A stretch of 29,882 nt of DNA from Dunaliella salina (GCA_002284615.2 MU069454.1:101844-131725); one strand, 5' to 3'. Positions 8,543-18,503 are shown, numbered from the stretch's first letter. Made by a program: numbers and translations. Notes: generated from the letters alone by a model not told the origin.

Positions 8543-8736
8543 TGTTANGTAGTGCTAACCTCTCAGTGTAAAGGTGTGTGATNATGGGATGAGATCAGGA
8601 GACCGGGTATGCCGGGTTCGACTCCCGGAGACACCACAAGTAATAATTAGGCATACACACCACCCTGGTGTCTCATCCTGATCCATCCATAGGCTAAGTT
8701 ATTCTGCTAAGGAATGCGCACTTTGGCTATATAATA
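8543..8736 (+). repeat. 3' LTR of the chromovirus
   Basis: This is the same 194-bp unit as 5236-5429, starting TGTTANGTAGTGC and ending TATATAATA, where the terminal CA has mutated to TA. Ns occur at 8548 and 8583. It contains CCGGGTTCGACTCCCGG (8612-8628), which is identical to a tRNA T-arm with a consensus B box. Confidence 0.9.
8573..8635 (+). other. Shortened tRNA-like sequence inside the LTR
   Basis: GGTGTGT at 8573-8579 can pair with AGACACC at 8629-8635 (six of seven positions). The latter directly follows a perfect T-arm with the loop TTCGACT. The span is 63 nt, about ten short of a tRNA, and I cannot fold a normal anticodon arm. It is not a functional tRNA gene. The 5' LTR copy has a weaker acceptor match but keeps the T-arm. 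Confidence 0.45.
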
Positions 8737-8741
8737 GTGTT

Positions 8742-9556
8742 GGAAATGTGGAGCTATTTGCTCTTGGCTAAAAGGTCTCTATGTTGAGCCTTTTGTTGAG
8801 AGAGCAATCCCATAATTTCAGTTGCTGAATCCTGGACAGGTGGTTGAATGGTGGCATGGATGCCTGCACTTTTGGCTGCTTCATAGGCTTCAAGCAGGGA
8901 CACGAGCCTGTCTACAGTGAGTATGCCAACGCACTTGCCATTGGCATTGTAGATACAGGCACATTCAGTGATAACCACCTCCGACTTTCGTGCTGGCATG
9001 GCGACCTCATCAAATGTGTCAGGGTGAAGAGCTTCCTTCAAGAGATCAAATCTTCTAATGATAATATCACATCGCCATCATGTGGCAATGACATTGGCAC
9101 GATATCTGTCTGGGGGTCGGTAGGCTAGAAGTCAAAGGTGACATTCTTGCGAATGGTGCAGCTGGTAGTTGGGAGCCACGTAGAGTCAGATAGGCTCTGA
9201 GGGTTGCCTTCAAAGCCATGGTTTACAAGATTGTCTAGGTTTATCTCATTGCCTAAGGAGTCCTCTCTTTGTTCCGGTATTTCCTCCAAGTCAAAGGCTT
9301 GCACATGAGCATTTAAGTCTGGATGCATTTGTAACATATCAGCAGTTTCCCATTTAGGATGCATATGCCATTCCACATAAATCATTTTGCAATCTTCAGA
9401 AAAGTTCTTTTTGGTTACATGCGCCCAAGGACATGGCGATGTCCCTAAAGGGCCTCTGCTAGAGGGAGGGAAGGCTCCTAAACGAAGGGAAAGAACGGCA
9501 GGCGCAAGTCCAAAGGGAGAGAGGGAAGGAGGGGCGCGCACTAGACACGCACGCAC
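8742..9556 (-). pseudogene. Retroelement ORF upstream of the methyltransferase-like segment
   Basis: Two frames look protein-like: 9556-9125 (with VEWHMHPKWETADMLQMHPD and DLEEIPEQREDSLGNEI) and 9062-8754 (RRFDLLKEALHPDTFDEV, ITECACIYNANGKCVGIL, LLEAYEAAKSAGIHA). They are separated by stops near 9125-9065. The second frame ends in TAG at 8756-8754. Past that stop it reads in phase, across the excised gypsy insertion, into the 5232-5014 methyltransferase-like frame. I recognise no family by itself. Position suggests it is the region N-terminal to the methyltransferase-like fold in the same polyprotein. The first part of the 9556 frame (Pro/Ser/Leu-rich) is probably not genuine. Confidence 0.45.
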
Positions 9557-10090
9557 CTACACACCAAGGCAGGAAAAAGCAGAGACACAGACCACTGCCC
9601 TAAGACCAAGTTCGAGTTTTGGTTAGAAGCAATGAAAGGATGGTCCTGGCGGAGAGCGTTGGCCAAGGGGGACTGCCCCCCTTGGTAAGCTATGTATAAA
9701 ATCTTTAAAACCCTCAGCCAAGAAGACTTAAGCTTGCTCCTTAAGGTCCTGTGAGAGGTCATACCGAAGCCTCCACACCGAGTTCAAGGAGCACAAACCA
9801 CCCACCAAACACGCTCGTTCACATTAGGGCAAGGATGCACAAGCAACCACACTTGCTTGGGGAGCACGGGAGTTCCAGGAGGCAGGTTCTTAACCAGAAC
9901 ATCCACTACTAGTGGTAGTGCTGCTTGGGCACGGGGACATGACCAAAAGACATGCTCCCTCTGCTGAAGGGCACGCGCTTCACAGCCGGCTGCATTTGCA
10001 GCCCGCCACCCACAAGCACACATCAAACCTCAGGCCCAGGCGATACCAGCTGAGTTCTGGAATCAGCTTAGGCAACCCGCGGATGCTATG
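9541..10090 (-). pseudogene. C-terminal tail of a second LINE family
   Basis: The frame from 10026 to 9784 has C-A-C-G near its start and REHVFWSCPRAQAALP, followed by VWLLVHPCPNVNERVWWVV. After a TGA it continues in the same frame to about 9541 and includes QDHPFI. The pattern (spaced Cys, then H-x-F-W-x-C-P, then a VWLL block and a final HPF) matches the degenerate zinc-binding tail of a LINE group common in green algal genomes. It differs from the HVEHILLRC knuckle at 3567-3620, so two LINE families are present. There is no sign of RT next to it. Confidence 0.5.
9662..9684. other. Small perfect-stem hairpin
   Basis: CCAAGGGGGACTGCCCCCCTTGG can form a stem of about nine base pairs with a short loop. 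It lies in the tail of the decayed LINE. No role is evident. Confidence 0.4.
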
Positions 10091-10307
10091 CGCATGACAA
10101 TTGTGTTTGCTGCTTCTCTTGAGAGGATCTCTTGTACTACCGCAAAAGTTGCCAGCCCAAAAATTTGTAGGATCACATGGACATAGCAGAAAATGGTGTT
10201 GTTAGCTTCAACTATACTTCACGCAGAAGCCTTATTCTGTTTATAATTCCAGAGCCGCCGGCGAACACAAGTGCTTGGTGTGTTTAAAGGTAGAGGACAA
10301 GGGGTTA

Positions 10308-11660
10308 TCATGGATGTGTGTTATGCTCAAGGAGTTTTGTTGGGTCTTGGCTCCCTCTAGGCCCCCTGCCCCCGACTTGTGGGGTCTGAGTGGGCTTTGG
10401 GGATAAGCCCGGTGAGGGAGGTGTCAAGAGGGTTTGAGTGGGGTGTAAGTTATGTACTTGTGCTTGCGGCTGTTCTGCATTGGGATTGTTTCTTTTGCAA
10501 TTGTGTCTGCCTTGGCATCTGTGAACCTCTGTCTGGTGTAGACAGTTTGGGGACGGGCTCCCTTGGCTTCTGTGGGGAGCATTTTCTACCTCCATATCCT
10601 CATCAGCAAAGGGGGGGTTGCTGTGAGTTCTGGAATCAGGATGTATGTGTGTGCTAGGGGCATGACCCCCATCGTCTGGATGGAAGTGTGGGGGGGGGTG
10701 GGTTGGGGGAGCATGGCCTAGGCAAAACTTTGACCAGCTCCAGCCTGTTGGAGTATGTTCTGTTTTCACCAGTTCTGCATATGTTGTATTATTTACACAG
10801 CGTGATTTATGGGTCTTATTGGGTGAGCTTTCTTGGCTCTGTATGACTGTGTCGATGAGGTCAGGTCTGGCCTTAGTCAGATTCTGGGTGTTGAGAGTAT
10901 GGGAGAGTCTAATAAGGGCCACAATATGTTTGGACTTAATTTTGCAGCCAAACAGGGACGTGAATTTGTTCCCGTCAATAATATGGGTGTGGTTTTCATT
11001 TAGCAAAGCTGAGAGCCTGTTAATGCCCATTTCCATGAGGGCCTAGGTGCAGTGACAGGCCAAGGTTTTGAAGGTGGGTTGCATTGGCATTGAAAGTACT
11101 GTTATTATGGGATTGATGCTGGAGAGAAGGTAGGGTGCTCCTTGATAAGTGATGTTGAGAGCGCTTTTGTTGATGCAAAGGTATTGCCTAACACAGAGCA
11201 TGGAGGGTAATTGCTTGAGGATGAACCTGGAGGTTTGGCGGTATGGGTTGATGCTCCTGAGTACGTAGTGTCTCAGTTGGTGGATTTGAGATTCCAGGAT
11301 TTACTTGGTGACCCTGCATTGCCTGCCCGTGTTATTGAGGCTGCTGGTGAAGGCCGTTGCACACCTTGCATTATATTCTACTGCACTGGATGTACAACCA
11401 AGACCACAATTTTGTCTTCGTGTAGGATGGCTGTGGCAGTGCTAAGCCAGAGCTTGTACCTCTCTTTCATCGTGTTGAGGACACACTGCATGGCATGTAT
11501 CCCAGGACGCAAGGTTATTTTCAGTGCAGGGTGTTAGTGAAAGGCATACGCAATGTTGGGATTGATGGCAGTACGAATTATATCCATTGTTTACTGGGGT
11601 TTGCATGCCAAGTCAAGTTTGCCAGTTGTCCATTGAGCTTTTCCATCATTTTTGTTCATG
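10308..11660 (-). pseudogene. LINE fragment downstream of reverse transcriptase
   Basis: In one frame, interrupted by stops, the sequence reads MDIIRTAINPNIAYAF (about 11583-11535) and HAMQCVLNTMKERYKLWLS (about 11500-11445), then ATAILHEDKIVVL. Other recognisable pieces are HYVLRSINPYRQTSRFILKQL and, after a TAG at about 11043, a 242-codon frame (11036-10308). The first blocks resemble the thumb and linker after RT in non-LTR elements. The last frame ends in a Pro/His-rich linker with no domain. It sits upstream, on the same strand, of the methyltransferase/RNase H element and could be its N-terminal continuation, with the second LINE's tail inserted between them. Confidence 0.45.
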
Positions 11661-11673
11661 TGGGAAAGTGGCA

Positions 11674-12125
11674 GCGGCGTGAACCCCATTTTTTACCACC
11701 ACTCCCTCTCCATTCCGGACCACCTACAGCACCAAATCGGGTGATTTTTAGTGATTTGGAGTCCTTGTAATAGAAGAATATCATTGCAAAAAAAATGGTG
11801 TGGAAAGACCGAATGGTTGGTGAGATACAGAATTCCAGACATTTCCCTTAGCGGAAATTTTGCTGAAGGGGTTCCGAAAAGGTCCAAGTTTGACCTCTTC
11901 CTCTCCTATTTTTGAATATGCAGGATATTAGCATAACAAATAAGAGTTGTGGGAAAATTGTGGGAATATGTCTTTGGGGGTGCAAGGTCTCAGGGAGGAG
12001 GTGTGGACTGCTTCTGGGTGATCTGAGGCCAGGAGAGTGATCTGGGGTCCCCCAATTTCCAACATTTTTTGGAGAATATTTCCATAAATGAAAATGGTTG
12101 ACATGATTAAATTTGAGAGAAAAAG
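11674..12125. repeat. Dispersed AT-rich repeat, copy A
   Basis: It begins CGGCGTGAACCCC and contains GTGATTTTTAGTGATTTGGAGTCC, CATTTCCCTTAGCGG, GATCTGAGGCCAGGAGAGTGATCTGGG and ATTAAATTTGAGAGAAAAAG. Each of these aligns to the reverse complement of 23855-24310 and to parts of 22830-23502. It has no coding potential. Its left end abuts the LINE fragment, so it may have truncated that element. Confidence 0.8.
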
Positions 12126-12933
12126 TCGGGACAGAGCATGTCTGGCAAATTGGTCAGCTGATTCCCCCTGATACTTTTGCAGAGAACTTGGCGAGCAAAT
12201 GCAGGGAGCCTTTATCAACGCCAATGCTTACCTCGTGTTATCACACTTTTTCCATAGGTTGGCAGCGCTTGCACCGTGTCCAGCAGGGATCTATACAATT
12301 ATACATCAAGTCTACCAGCCAAACAAAAACATGTGCTTAAACGATAATGAGGATGGACTCAGAAATACACTCAGAATGCCATGGGTCTTCATGGGCACCT
12401 AGGTGCTCGATCCACCATTCTCAAAGCCAAAGAGTACAAAAACTGAACAGACATAAGGTTCGAAAAAAAAGCCAAGCCTCTGGTCTCATTCAGCAAATGC
12501 AAAGTGTTTTGCCTCGAAGTCACAACAAAGGAAAAGCAGATGCTTGTGCGCTCATGCATAGGGACCATGGATCCTCTCAGGCTAAAAGGTGAAAAATGAG
12601 ATAATTTGGCATCCTCCGGCAAAAAAAGTGAAAATGGTACGAGTTGGCATGTTCTAGGCTTGACATGCTCCTGTCTGTGACGTCCAAAACTACAAGCCAC
12701 ACATCTTAAAGATTTGGATCCCTCAACCTGCCCTTGCATGACGCTTGGGCTGAAATGCTTTTAGGGACAAAAGCCAAACTCCAAGTGCACTGCAACGTGT
12801 CCAGTTTTCCTTGTAGGCTAATCTGTGTGGCTGCGCATGCTGTTTCACCGTCATGGAAGTAAAAAGATCTTGGAGTCCTTTCATAGAGTATCTGTGCACT
12901 TAAAAAGGTGCCAAGCACTGAGCACAAGAAGTG

Positions 12934-12934
<1 letters not shown>
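12126..12934. other. No gene recognised
   Basis: Open frames of 60-116 codons on both strands overlap one another and show no conserved motif or coherent splice pattern. I see no repeat shared with the rest of the window. Confidence 0.4.
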
Positions 12935-13026
<92 letters not shown>

Positions 13027-13027
13027 N

Positions 13028-13078
<51 letters not shown>
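12935..13078. repeat. Interrupted (CA)n microsatellite
   Basis: About 144 bp of CA repeats, interrupted by TCA near 12965 and GCA near 12995, with an N at 13027. All His-Thr and Val-Cys open frames across it are artefacts of the repeat. Confidence 0.98.
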
Positions 13079-13080
<2 letters not shown>

Positions 13081-14029
13081 GCCAACGGAAAAAAGAGCAG
13101 CTCAGCCTCCCTTGCAACATCATATACCTGAGGGAAAAATTGTCATTTTTGTACTTGAATGGACTCCAAGAAATGTCCCAACAGATCCACGAACATGCGT
13201 CTCCACATCCTTGTAATTGCTCATCAAACCTCAATGACTGTCCATGTAGACAACTTGCTGTTTAGAAGTTTGACGCTTTTGAACTTCCTAGGATTTCTCA
13301 ATTCTCAATTCTGTTCCAACACGTCCCACGCCCCCAAATACCGAACTATGTATTGAATAATTTGTAGCAGAGACCTACAGTTCAAGAAAACAAGCCAATG
13401 GAGTTTGTCAAATGCCACAGATGAGGGAGGTCGTGCCTTGGACTAGAACAGTTGGTCAAGAAGGTGCAGTGCTTCTGCAAGCAGCTGGCATATCCTAATT
13501 GTTGTCTTCCTGGTCCACAGATTGAGCTTGAGCCTGTGCTGACAAGTCTACATGCATGCTTATGCATTGCAAGGACCTGATTGCCCTCCAGACGTCCATT
13601 ATATATCAGTCCACAAAGGAACGCTGAGGTGCAGAGCTGCTCTGCCAGAAAGCCACCCAGGGAAACTCATGAATTCACTCACAGTATGTGCTCTTGCATG
13701 GACCAGGAGGCCTGCGAGCAAGTAAGTAAGATTGGAGCCTATTAATGTTATCAAAAAAGAAGCCGGTGAAACAGTATAGGAAAGAGAAATAATTTAAACA
13801 CGATCTCAATGGCACAACCCTTGTGGCTGCTGCAAATGAGAATCCTGCCCTAGAATCGAGCCCAAGAGGACCCTTTCTGACGGGTGTGCCCAAGCACATC
13901 TTCGTGCGTGGCTGTGGAGCATGCACAAGGAACGGGCCCTCAACATTCGCTACCAAGTTAATACTCATAAGTACTGCAAGTTGGAAAAACATATTTTGCC
14001 ATTCTCTGCAAAATCAAATCCTTCTTTAA
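13079..14029. other. No certain gene; two overlapping weak open frames near 13820-14030
   Basis: From about 13820 two plus-strand frames are open together. One reads ...NIRYQVNTHKYCKLEKHILPF and the other LESSPRGPFLTGVPKHIF. Neither has a recognised domain, and they run into the first copy of the repeat family starting near 14030. The rest shows nothing. Confidence 0.35.
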
Positions 14030-14760
14030 AACAATGTAGGGGCACGAAGAGTGCACACGTTCACAATGTGCCATCCATCGAGGCTGAGAATGGAAATCGC
14101 AGCAATGGGGTCAGAGGACCGCCAAGAATGGAAGTCGCAGCAATGGGGTCAGAGGACCCTTCTCAACTGGGCTGCATAAAGCGGAAGCGCGAGGAGGGCC
14201 AAGGTCCGCCCAGGAAGCTCACACCCACCTAGACCCTGGCGATGCACAACCTTGCATGAGCATGACAGGCAAGTGGCTGCAGCCATTACAGCCAGGCCTG
14301 CTCCACCTTCCCCCCGGTCTGTGGGCAGGCCCAAGAAGATTGTGCCTCATGTACCTGTTGGCCCTGATCCCATCTGGCTGAAGCCCTTAGCATGGGATGG
14401 CAGAGGCAGTGGGAGCAGGAGGAGAGGCTCACGCACGAGGGAGAATTGTGTTATAAGTGTACAAGCAAGGGGGGGGGGGGGGGGGGGGGGGGGCGCGCCC
14501 GTGCGTGTCCCTTGAGGCAGCCTTCAAAGGAACCATGGATGAGCAGGTGGATGAGGGGTATGAGTGGGAGCAGTGACCCAGAGAAAGGTCTCTGAAGGTA
14601 TGCTTGAATGTGTTATTTTATGAAAGTTTCTTTTCCATGCAAGGCCTGCCTTAAAGCCTGACTACTTGCAGAAAAACATCTAATTTCTTTGGCTATTCAC
14701 AATGAAGTGTGGTTGCAATACTCAAGTAGCAATGTGATACCCAGTTCATGAACTTATCTC
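14030..14760 (+). repeat. BED-finger repeat family, copy 1 (decayed)
   Basis: Blocks such as GGGTCAGAGGACCCTTCTCAACTGGGCTGCATAAAGCGGAAGCGCGAGGAGGG and a following segment encoding an Ala-Arg-Pro-x-Pro-Pro stretch align with 16120-16330 and 17500-17715. The 3' flank (ACAATGAAGTGTGGTTGCAATACTCAAGTAGC, near 14700) matches 17848-17885. A 38-bp tandem duplication lies at 14087-14162, and a G25 run interrupts the copy. Confidence 0.7.
14469..14493. repeat. Homopolymer G run
   Basis: Twenty-five consecutive G residues follow ACAAGCAA. The length is uncertain in any draft assembly, and the run could form a G-quadruplex. Confidence 0.9.
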
Positions 14761-15340
14761 AGATAAATGCTCCAGGTCAGGTCAGCCAAGCCATGTGTCA
14801 AGTTGATGAGTAAGTGCCCCCAATAATTTTAAGCTAGTTGAGTACAAGGGTATCATTGGGGTGTACTGCAAGAACAAGCCTGTAGTCTGGTCAGCCAAGC
14901 CAAGTGCACAAACCAGGAATTAATGCCCCAAAACGATCCGGGCAAACTGATTATGCAGAATAGTTGAGGGTGAATCATCTTGTGGGCTGCGGGAGTGGTG
15001 CAGGAGTTTGCAAACAATAACTTTGAGGAAATTGAGTGGTGTGAGCGAGGAAGGCCCAAAGGCTCGGGAGGGGCGATGTGTTTGCTAGACCTGCACAACT
15101 TCAGGCCTCCCCGCAACCATCCACAAAACTAAGAAGCATCGGAAGGGAAAGCAGAAGCAGGGAGGAAGAAGGACCTGTAGAACTTGCACAGCAGTGTGCA
15201 GAGGCACAAGCACAAGCCTGGGCGCTCCTGCACAGTGTGCTGCACGCAGCAACAGCATTCCATGGCTGGCAAGCTTACTGAGACCAACCAGCGAAGGCAG
15301 CATGCTTTTTGTGTAGGGAACAACATTGGCACATGTTAGT
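14761..15340 (+). other. Unassigned stretch with one possibly coding segment
   Basis: A frame starting near 14999 reads QEFANNNFEEIEWCERGRP, then LLDLHNFRPPRNHPQ, hits stops near 15130 and 15178, and continues as a Cys/His-rich stretch. It might be a transposon remnant, but I recognise no domain. Near-duplicate words GGTCAGCCAAGCCAWGTG occur at about 14780 and 14890. Confidence 0.3.
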
Positions 15341-15445
15341 ATGTGATACGTAATGTTACGTAATAATTACGTAATATTTTGTGACACCTGGCGTAATATT
15401 ACTTGTTCTTCGTGAATTCACACCCTGAACTCAGCTCCGACCTCT

Positions 15446-16018
15446 GTGTGCAAACTCGGGTTCAAAATCAACAGACAGTGCAGAGTAGCGACCAAAGTAA
15501 TGAGAAGGACAAGGTTTCACATTGAGATTGAGAAAGGCGATGATGGGAAGGCTAGACAGCCAATCTTGGGGCGAATCCTCACCCCTGAGGAGGGCAAAAG
15601 GCACCTTGAGGGCAAGACAAAGGATGCAGTGAACACAAGGTTTGCCTTTGAGCTGCACTTGAGCCCTTGCGTGCTGGAATGCAAAGGATGCAAGCAGTAC
15701 TTGAGTGTATGTCACCCTTGGCAGAGTACCAAGCAGCATGACAGCTCATGCAAGAAATCTCCTCCATCAGAGGAGGAAGTCTTTGACCTTGAGCAGGAGC
15801 AGACGAGGGCCCTCCGCGCAAGCAGTGCAGTCTTCAATGAAGGAGCACACAGGGAGCCCCCGAGTCCACAGGGAGATTGTGAGGCTGCTTCTGTGGTTTG
15901 TCATCAGCACTGGGACCCCATTCATGACTCTCAGCTTATGTTCAGTATTGTGGGTCTAGTCCATTGTGGGAAAATTGGACAATACCATAGCGACTTCAGG
16001 AGTTTTGCGATTAATTAA
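15446..16018 (+). CDS. Hypothetical protein with BED-like zinc finger, transposon-associated
   Basis: The 190-codon frame starts with ATG or slightly downstream. It contains a basic first third (VATKVMRRTRFHIEIEKGDD) and, about residues 79-99, a C-x2-C...H-x4-C motif (CKGCKQYLSVCHPWQSTKQ followed by HDSSC). This spacing fits a BED-type finger, the DNA-binding module at the N-terminus of hAT and related transposases. An acidic Glu-rich stretch (PPSEEEVFDLEQEQ) follows. The C-terminal 70 or so residues look random, so the true protein probably splices or breaks near 15830. The homologous segment downstream (16100-16540) may be a further exon. No transposase core or dimerisation motif is visible. 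Confidence 0.4.
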   Translation: MCKLGFKINRQCRVATKVMRRTRFHIEIEKGDDGKARQPILGRILTPEEGKRHLEGKTKDAVNTRFAFELHLSPCVLECKGCKQYLSVCHPWQSTKQHDSSCKKSPPSEEEVFDLEQEQTRALRASSAVFNEGAHREPPSPQGDCEAASVVCHQHWDPIHDSQLMFSIVGLVHCGKIGQYHSDFRSFAIN

Positions 16019-16800
16019 ATAATTATTCAGGGTCCTCGTAACGTAGATCGCCTTGTCAAATTACTTTTTCAAGTCGTTGCAAAGGTACAGGCTTATATTA
16101 TGCAAGTCACAGCGCCCCAAAATGCAGCCTCATGCAGCGAAGGTGCAAAGAACCCTTCTTGACATATGGGATGTACGAAGTGGAAGCGTGAGGAAGGCGA
16201 TGGTCCGGAGCTGCTCTGCACCTGCCTCAACCCTGTGCCATGCACAAAAGGTGACTGAGTATGACAAGAGGGTGGCTGATGCCATTGCAGCCAGGCCATC
16301 CCCTCCCCAGGCCTGTGGGCTGGCCCAGAATCCTGCCAGTGGTTCAGGCACCTCCCCCCAAGATAGTGTGAGTTCAGCTGGTCCCCATCAAGCTCCCTGG
16401 CTACGAGGGTTCTCATGCAGTTGCAGTTGCAGTACAAGCAGCAGGCAGCAACAGCTGCAGCAAAGGCAGCTGAGTGGGACAGGCAACAGCTGGAACCCAC
16501 AGACTCCTCGGATGCAGAGAGATGGAGGAAGGGGATGAGCAGGGACGAAGAGACGAATGCATGGGACGCGAAAACACAAATTTCATTTTGAGTTTTTCTA
16601 GACGATCTCTTAAAACCCTGAAGCTCGTAAATTTACTAACAAAATTATTTTGGCACCTCGTAATAAATCAGAAAAATGGCTTTAAATGAGCGACGTTACG
16701 GTATATTGCAATTTCACGTTTTGATAAGATGTGAGATGCATTTTACCTAAATTCCTCAAGTAGAGGATGTTGTGCTCAATTTTTTGTGCTGACTTGACCA
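16010..16800 (+). repeat. Segment shared with copies 1 and 3 of the BED-finger family
   Basis: It starts with TTAATTAAATAATTATT and an AATTACTTTTTCAAGTC block also present at 17408-17460. Next comes a coding-like part (QRTLLDIWDVRSGSVRKAM, then EYDKRVADAIAARPSPP), and then a Gln/Ala-rich part. It ends with ATTTTGGCACCTCG, also found at 17837. The other copies carry the same amino-acid pattern with stops and frameshifts. Confidence 0.65.
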
Positions 16801-16935
16801 ATCCATTCTTGGGTTGAAAATTCCCTTGCACACCCACCCTCAGGTCAGAAAAATGGATGGAAAATGTATTACGTTATAAGTAATTTATTATGTTTTTTTT
16901 TTCTCTGTCAAGTAATATTACAAGTCACACCCTAT

Positions 16936-17394
16936 TTTTGTGCAAGCAAACAAAAATGAAATATGTGGGCAGGAGAAAAGCACTGTTTGCTTGTGCGGAA
17001 ATGTGCGGGATCGCCAAAAACAATTATTGAGAGAGAGATTCGTGCAGGGTTGTTGAAAAAATTTAAAAATTTTTTAAGGTGTACGGGATAACCGTCTGGT
17101 AGAATGGCAAAATGACATTTGTGCGCTCAGACTCACATGTGAGGACCACCGATGGCACAGTGGTTGCTCATGGACTCCGAAGTACCCCTTCCCTGCCAGA
17201 GACGGGATCCGGGGAGCATTTTTTTGGACCCCCATGCCAGCTGTCAGAATGCTCCTAGCAAGAGCCCTGCCACCAATGCTGGTCAGACAAGCCAAACAGA
17301 TAAATGAATCCCTATCTTGGCAGGCATCTTGCCTGTTTTCTGGCCCCACACCCTGGGCATACCCTGGCACAAAATAAGTACCGTGCCGTTACTG
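16936..17394. other. No gene recognised
   Basis: This is the spacer between copies 2 and 3 of the repeat family. A minus-strand frame (17370-17074) is open for 98 codons, but its translation shows no motif. Confidence 0.35.
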
Positions 17395-17920
17395 GAGTAT
17401 TGCAAATCAATTAATTAATTATCGGCGCTCTACACAATTACTTTTTTTAAGACCTCGCAAAAGATACACTTGTCCATCATGCCCTCCAACGGGCCTGAGG
17501 ATGGAACCCCATGCAGCTACGGGTCAGAGGACCCTATTTGACGTGGGTTGCACAAAGCGCAGAGTGCGAGGAGGGTGATGGCCTGCCCCGGGAACTTCGC
17601 ACCTGTCTGAACCCTCAGGTTGCAAGCAAGGTTGAGGCGCGTGACAAGAGGGTGGCAGGAGCCAATGCAGCGCATCAGCTTCCCTAATGGCGAGACCTTG
17701 ATGAGATGATGGACAAAGGGGATGATTAAGGGCAGTGAAACAAAAAGATATGCATGAAAATGCGGAACTTCGCAAATTTTGAAACTTTTTGAAGCTCCTC
17801 GCAAAGACCCAATACTCGCAAAAAAATAATGTTATTATTTTGGCACCTCGCAATGAAGTGTGCTCACAACACTTCAGTAGCGGTACGGTATGCAGGGTTG
17901 CACAGACTAGTCCCCAGTCG
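17395..17920 (+). repeat. BED-finger repeat family, copy 3 (decayed)
   Basis: It starts with ATCAATTAATTAATTATC and includes GGGTCAGAGGACCCTATTTGACGTGGG, the KRVAGA-coding stretch near 17640-17670, and ATTTTGGCACCTCGCAATGAAGTGTG near 17840. It is collinear with copies 1 and 2 but has no BED-finger part. Confidence 0.7.
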
Positions 17921-17959
17921 AAAGTCCTGCATATTCTGCATAAGCTGGTTGAACAAATG

Positions 17960-18438
17960 GGGCACTGACTTGAAAGCCACTTGGCTGGCCTGATTTCAGG
18001 CTCCAAGGACCTGGAAGTGTGGAAGCATATCCAGTAGTCGTGGTCCACACCTCCCGGCAGAAACCCTTTGAGGAGTTCTAACAAAGCGCACTGCAGGATT
18101 GTGTTGGTCCTGCCACAAGCTATGCACAGCAGTCCTGCCGTGGCCAAACTGCTATACATCCGGGACCCCACCACCTCATGCAGGGAACCTGCTGCTTTCG
18201 GTTTGCGAGTGACCAAAGCCTGCATTCTTTTTCCCCTGCCCTGGCGGTGCCCTCCCACAGTGGGTGGAGTCACAGCCAATAGCATGCCAGTGTCCAGGAG
18301 ATAGGAGGAGCCTGGCTGGAGTGAGGCCAGGAGCGTAAACTTCATGGCACTTGAGGGCCCACTTGCATGCCTCTCATTTGTATTGCACACCCTGAGTCCA
18401 GCACCTCGAGGCACACGCACCTCTTCCCCTCCAGCCAG
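17960..18438 (-). other. Possible exon or 3' untranslated segment downstream of the cyclase gene
   Basis: A strong acceptor-like sequence (CTCCTTTTTTTCAG, ending 18439) precedes a frame reading LAGGEEVRVPRGAGLRVCNT and later KFTLLASLQPGSSYLLDTGM. A donor-like GAG|GTGAGT is at 18494/18493, only 55 nt upstream. This lies just past the stop of the cyclase gene's last exon (18504-18506). The phases do not match (the exon side leaves one base, the acceptor side starts in phase 0), so the pair cannot extend the main frame as read. It could be an intron in the 3' untranslated region, an alternative exon, or the start of another gene. Confidence 0.3.
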
Positions 18439-18503
18439 CTGAAAAAAAGGAGCAGCAACCAGCGTGCCATTCGTACGGTATGAGCGCACTCACCTCGCAC
18501 TGT

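Larger units (their letters stand above)
5236..8736 (+). mobile_element. Internally deleted Ty3/gypsy chromovirus with both LTRs
   Basis: The element has two 194-bp LTRs, a primer-binding site, a polypurine tract, and 5-bp flanking repeats (ATGTT at 5231-5235, GTGTT at 8737-8741; 4 of 5 match). The internal order is RT remnant, RNase H, integrase and chromodomain, which defines Ty3/gypsy chromoviruses. At 3.5 kb it is well short of a full element. Gag, protease and the RT region before the YLDD motif are missing, and the integrase is frameshifted. The LTRs differ at only about six positions plus two Ns, so the insertion is fairly recent. It lies antisense to the retroelement it interrupts. 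The defective body with similar LTRs suggests that it either moved in trans or decayed by deletion soon after insertion. Confidence 0.93.
15341..16935 (+). mobile_element. Candidate DNA transposon, copy 2 of the BED-finger family
   Basis: The left edge is a cluster of ATTACGTAAT palindromes (15352-15380) followed by GTGACACCTGGCGTAATATTACTTG. The right edge (about 16905-16932) is CAAGTAATATTACAAGTCACACC, which is an imperfect inverse of the left one and shares the 13-mer GTAATATTACTTG. Inside lie the BED-like open frame (15446-16018) and the segment shared with copies 1 and 3 (16020-16800). I could not find a clear target duplication or a transposase core. A hAT relationship is suggested only by the BED finger. 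Confidence 0.4.

Noticed and set aside
8573..8635. A functional tRNA gene
   Set aside because: The T-arm is perfect, but the unit is about ten bases short and no anticodon arm can be drawn.
11211..11537. A 108-codon plus-strand gene
   Set aside because: It lies antisense to the LINE fragment, whose motifs are recognisable on the minus strand.
12900..13265. His-Thr and Cys-Val repeat proteins on both strands
   Set aside because: These are translations of the (CA)n microsatellite. The same applies at 20282-20556 and 26541-26859.
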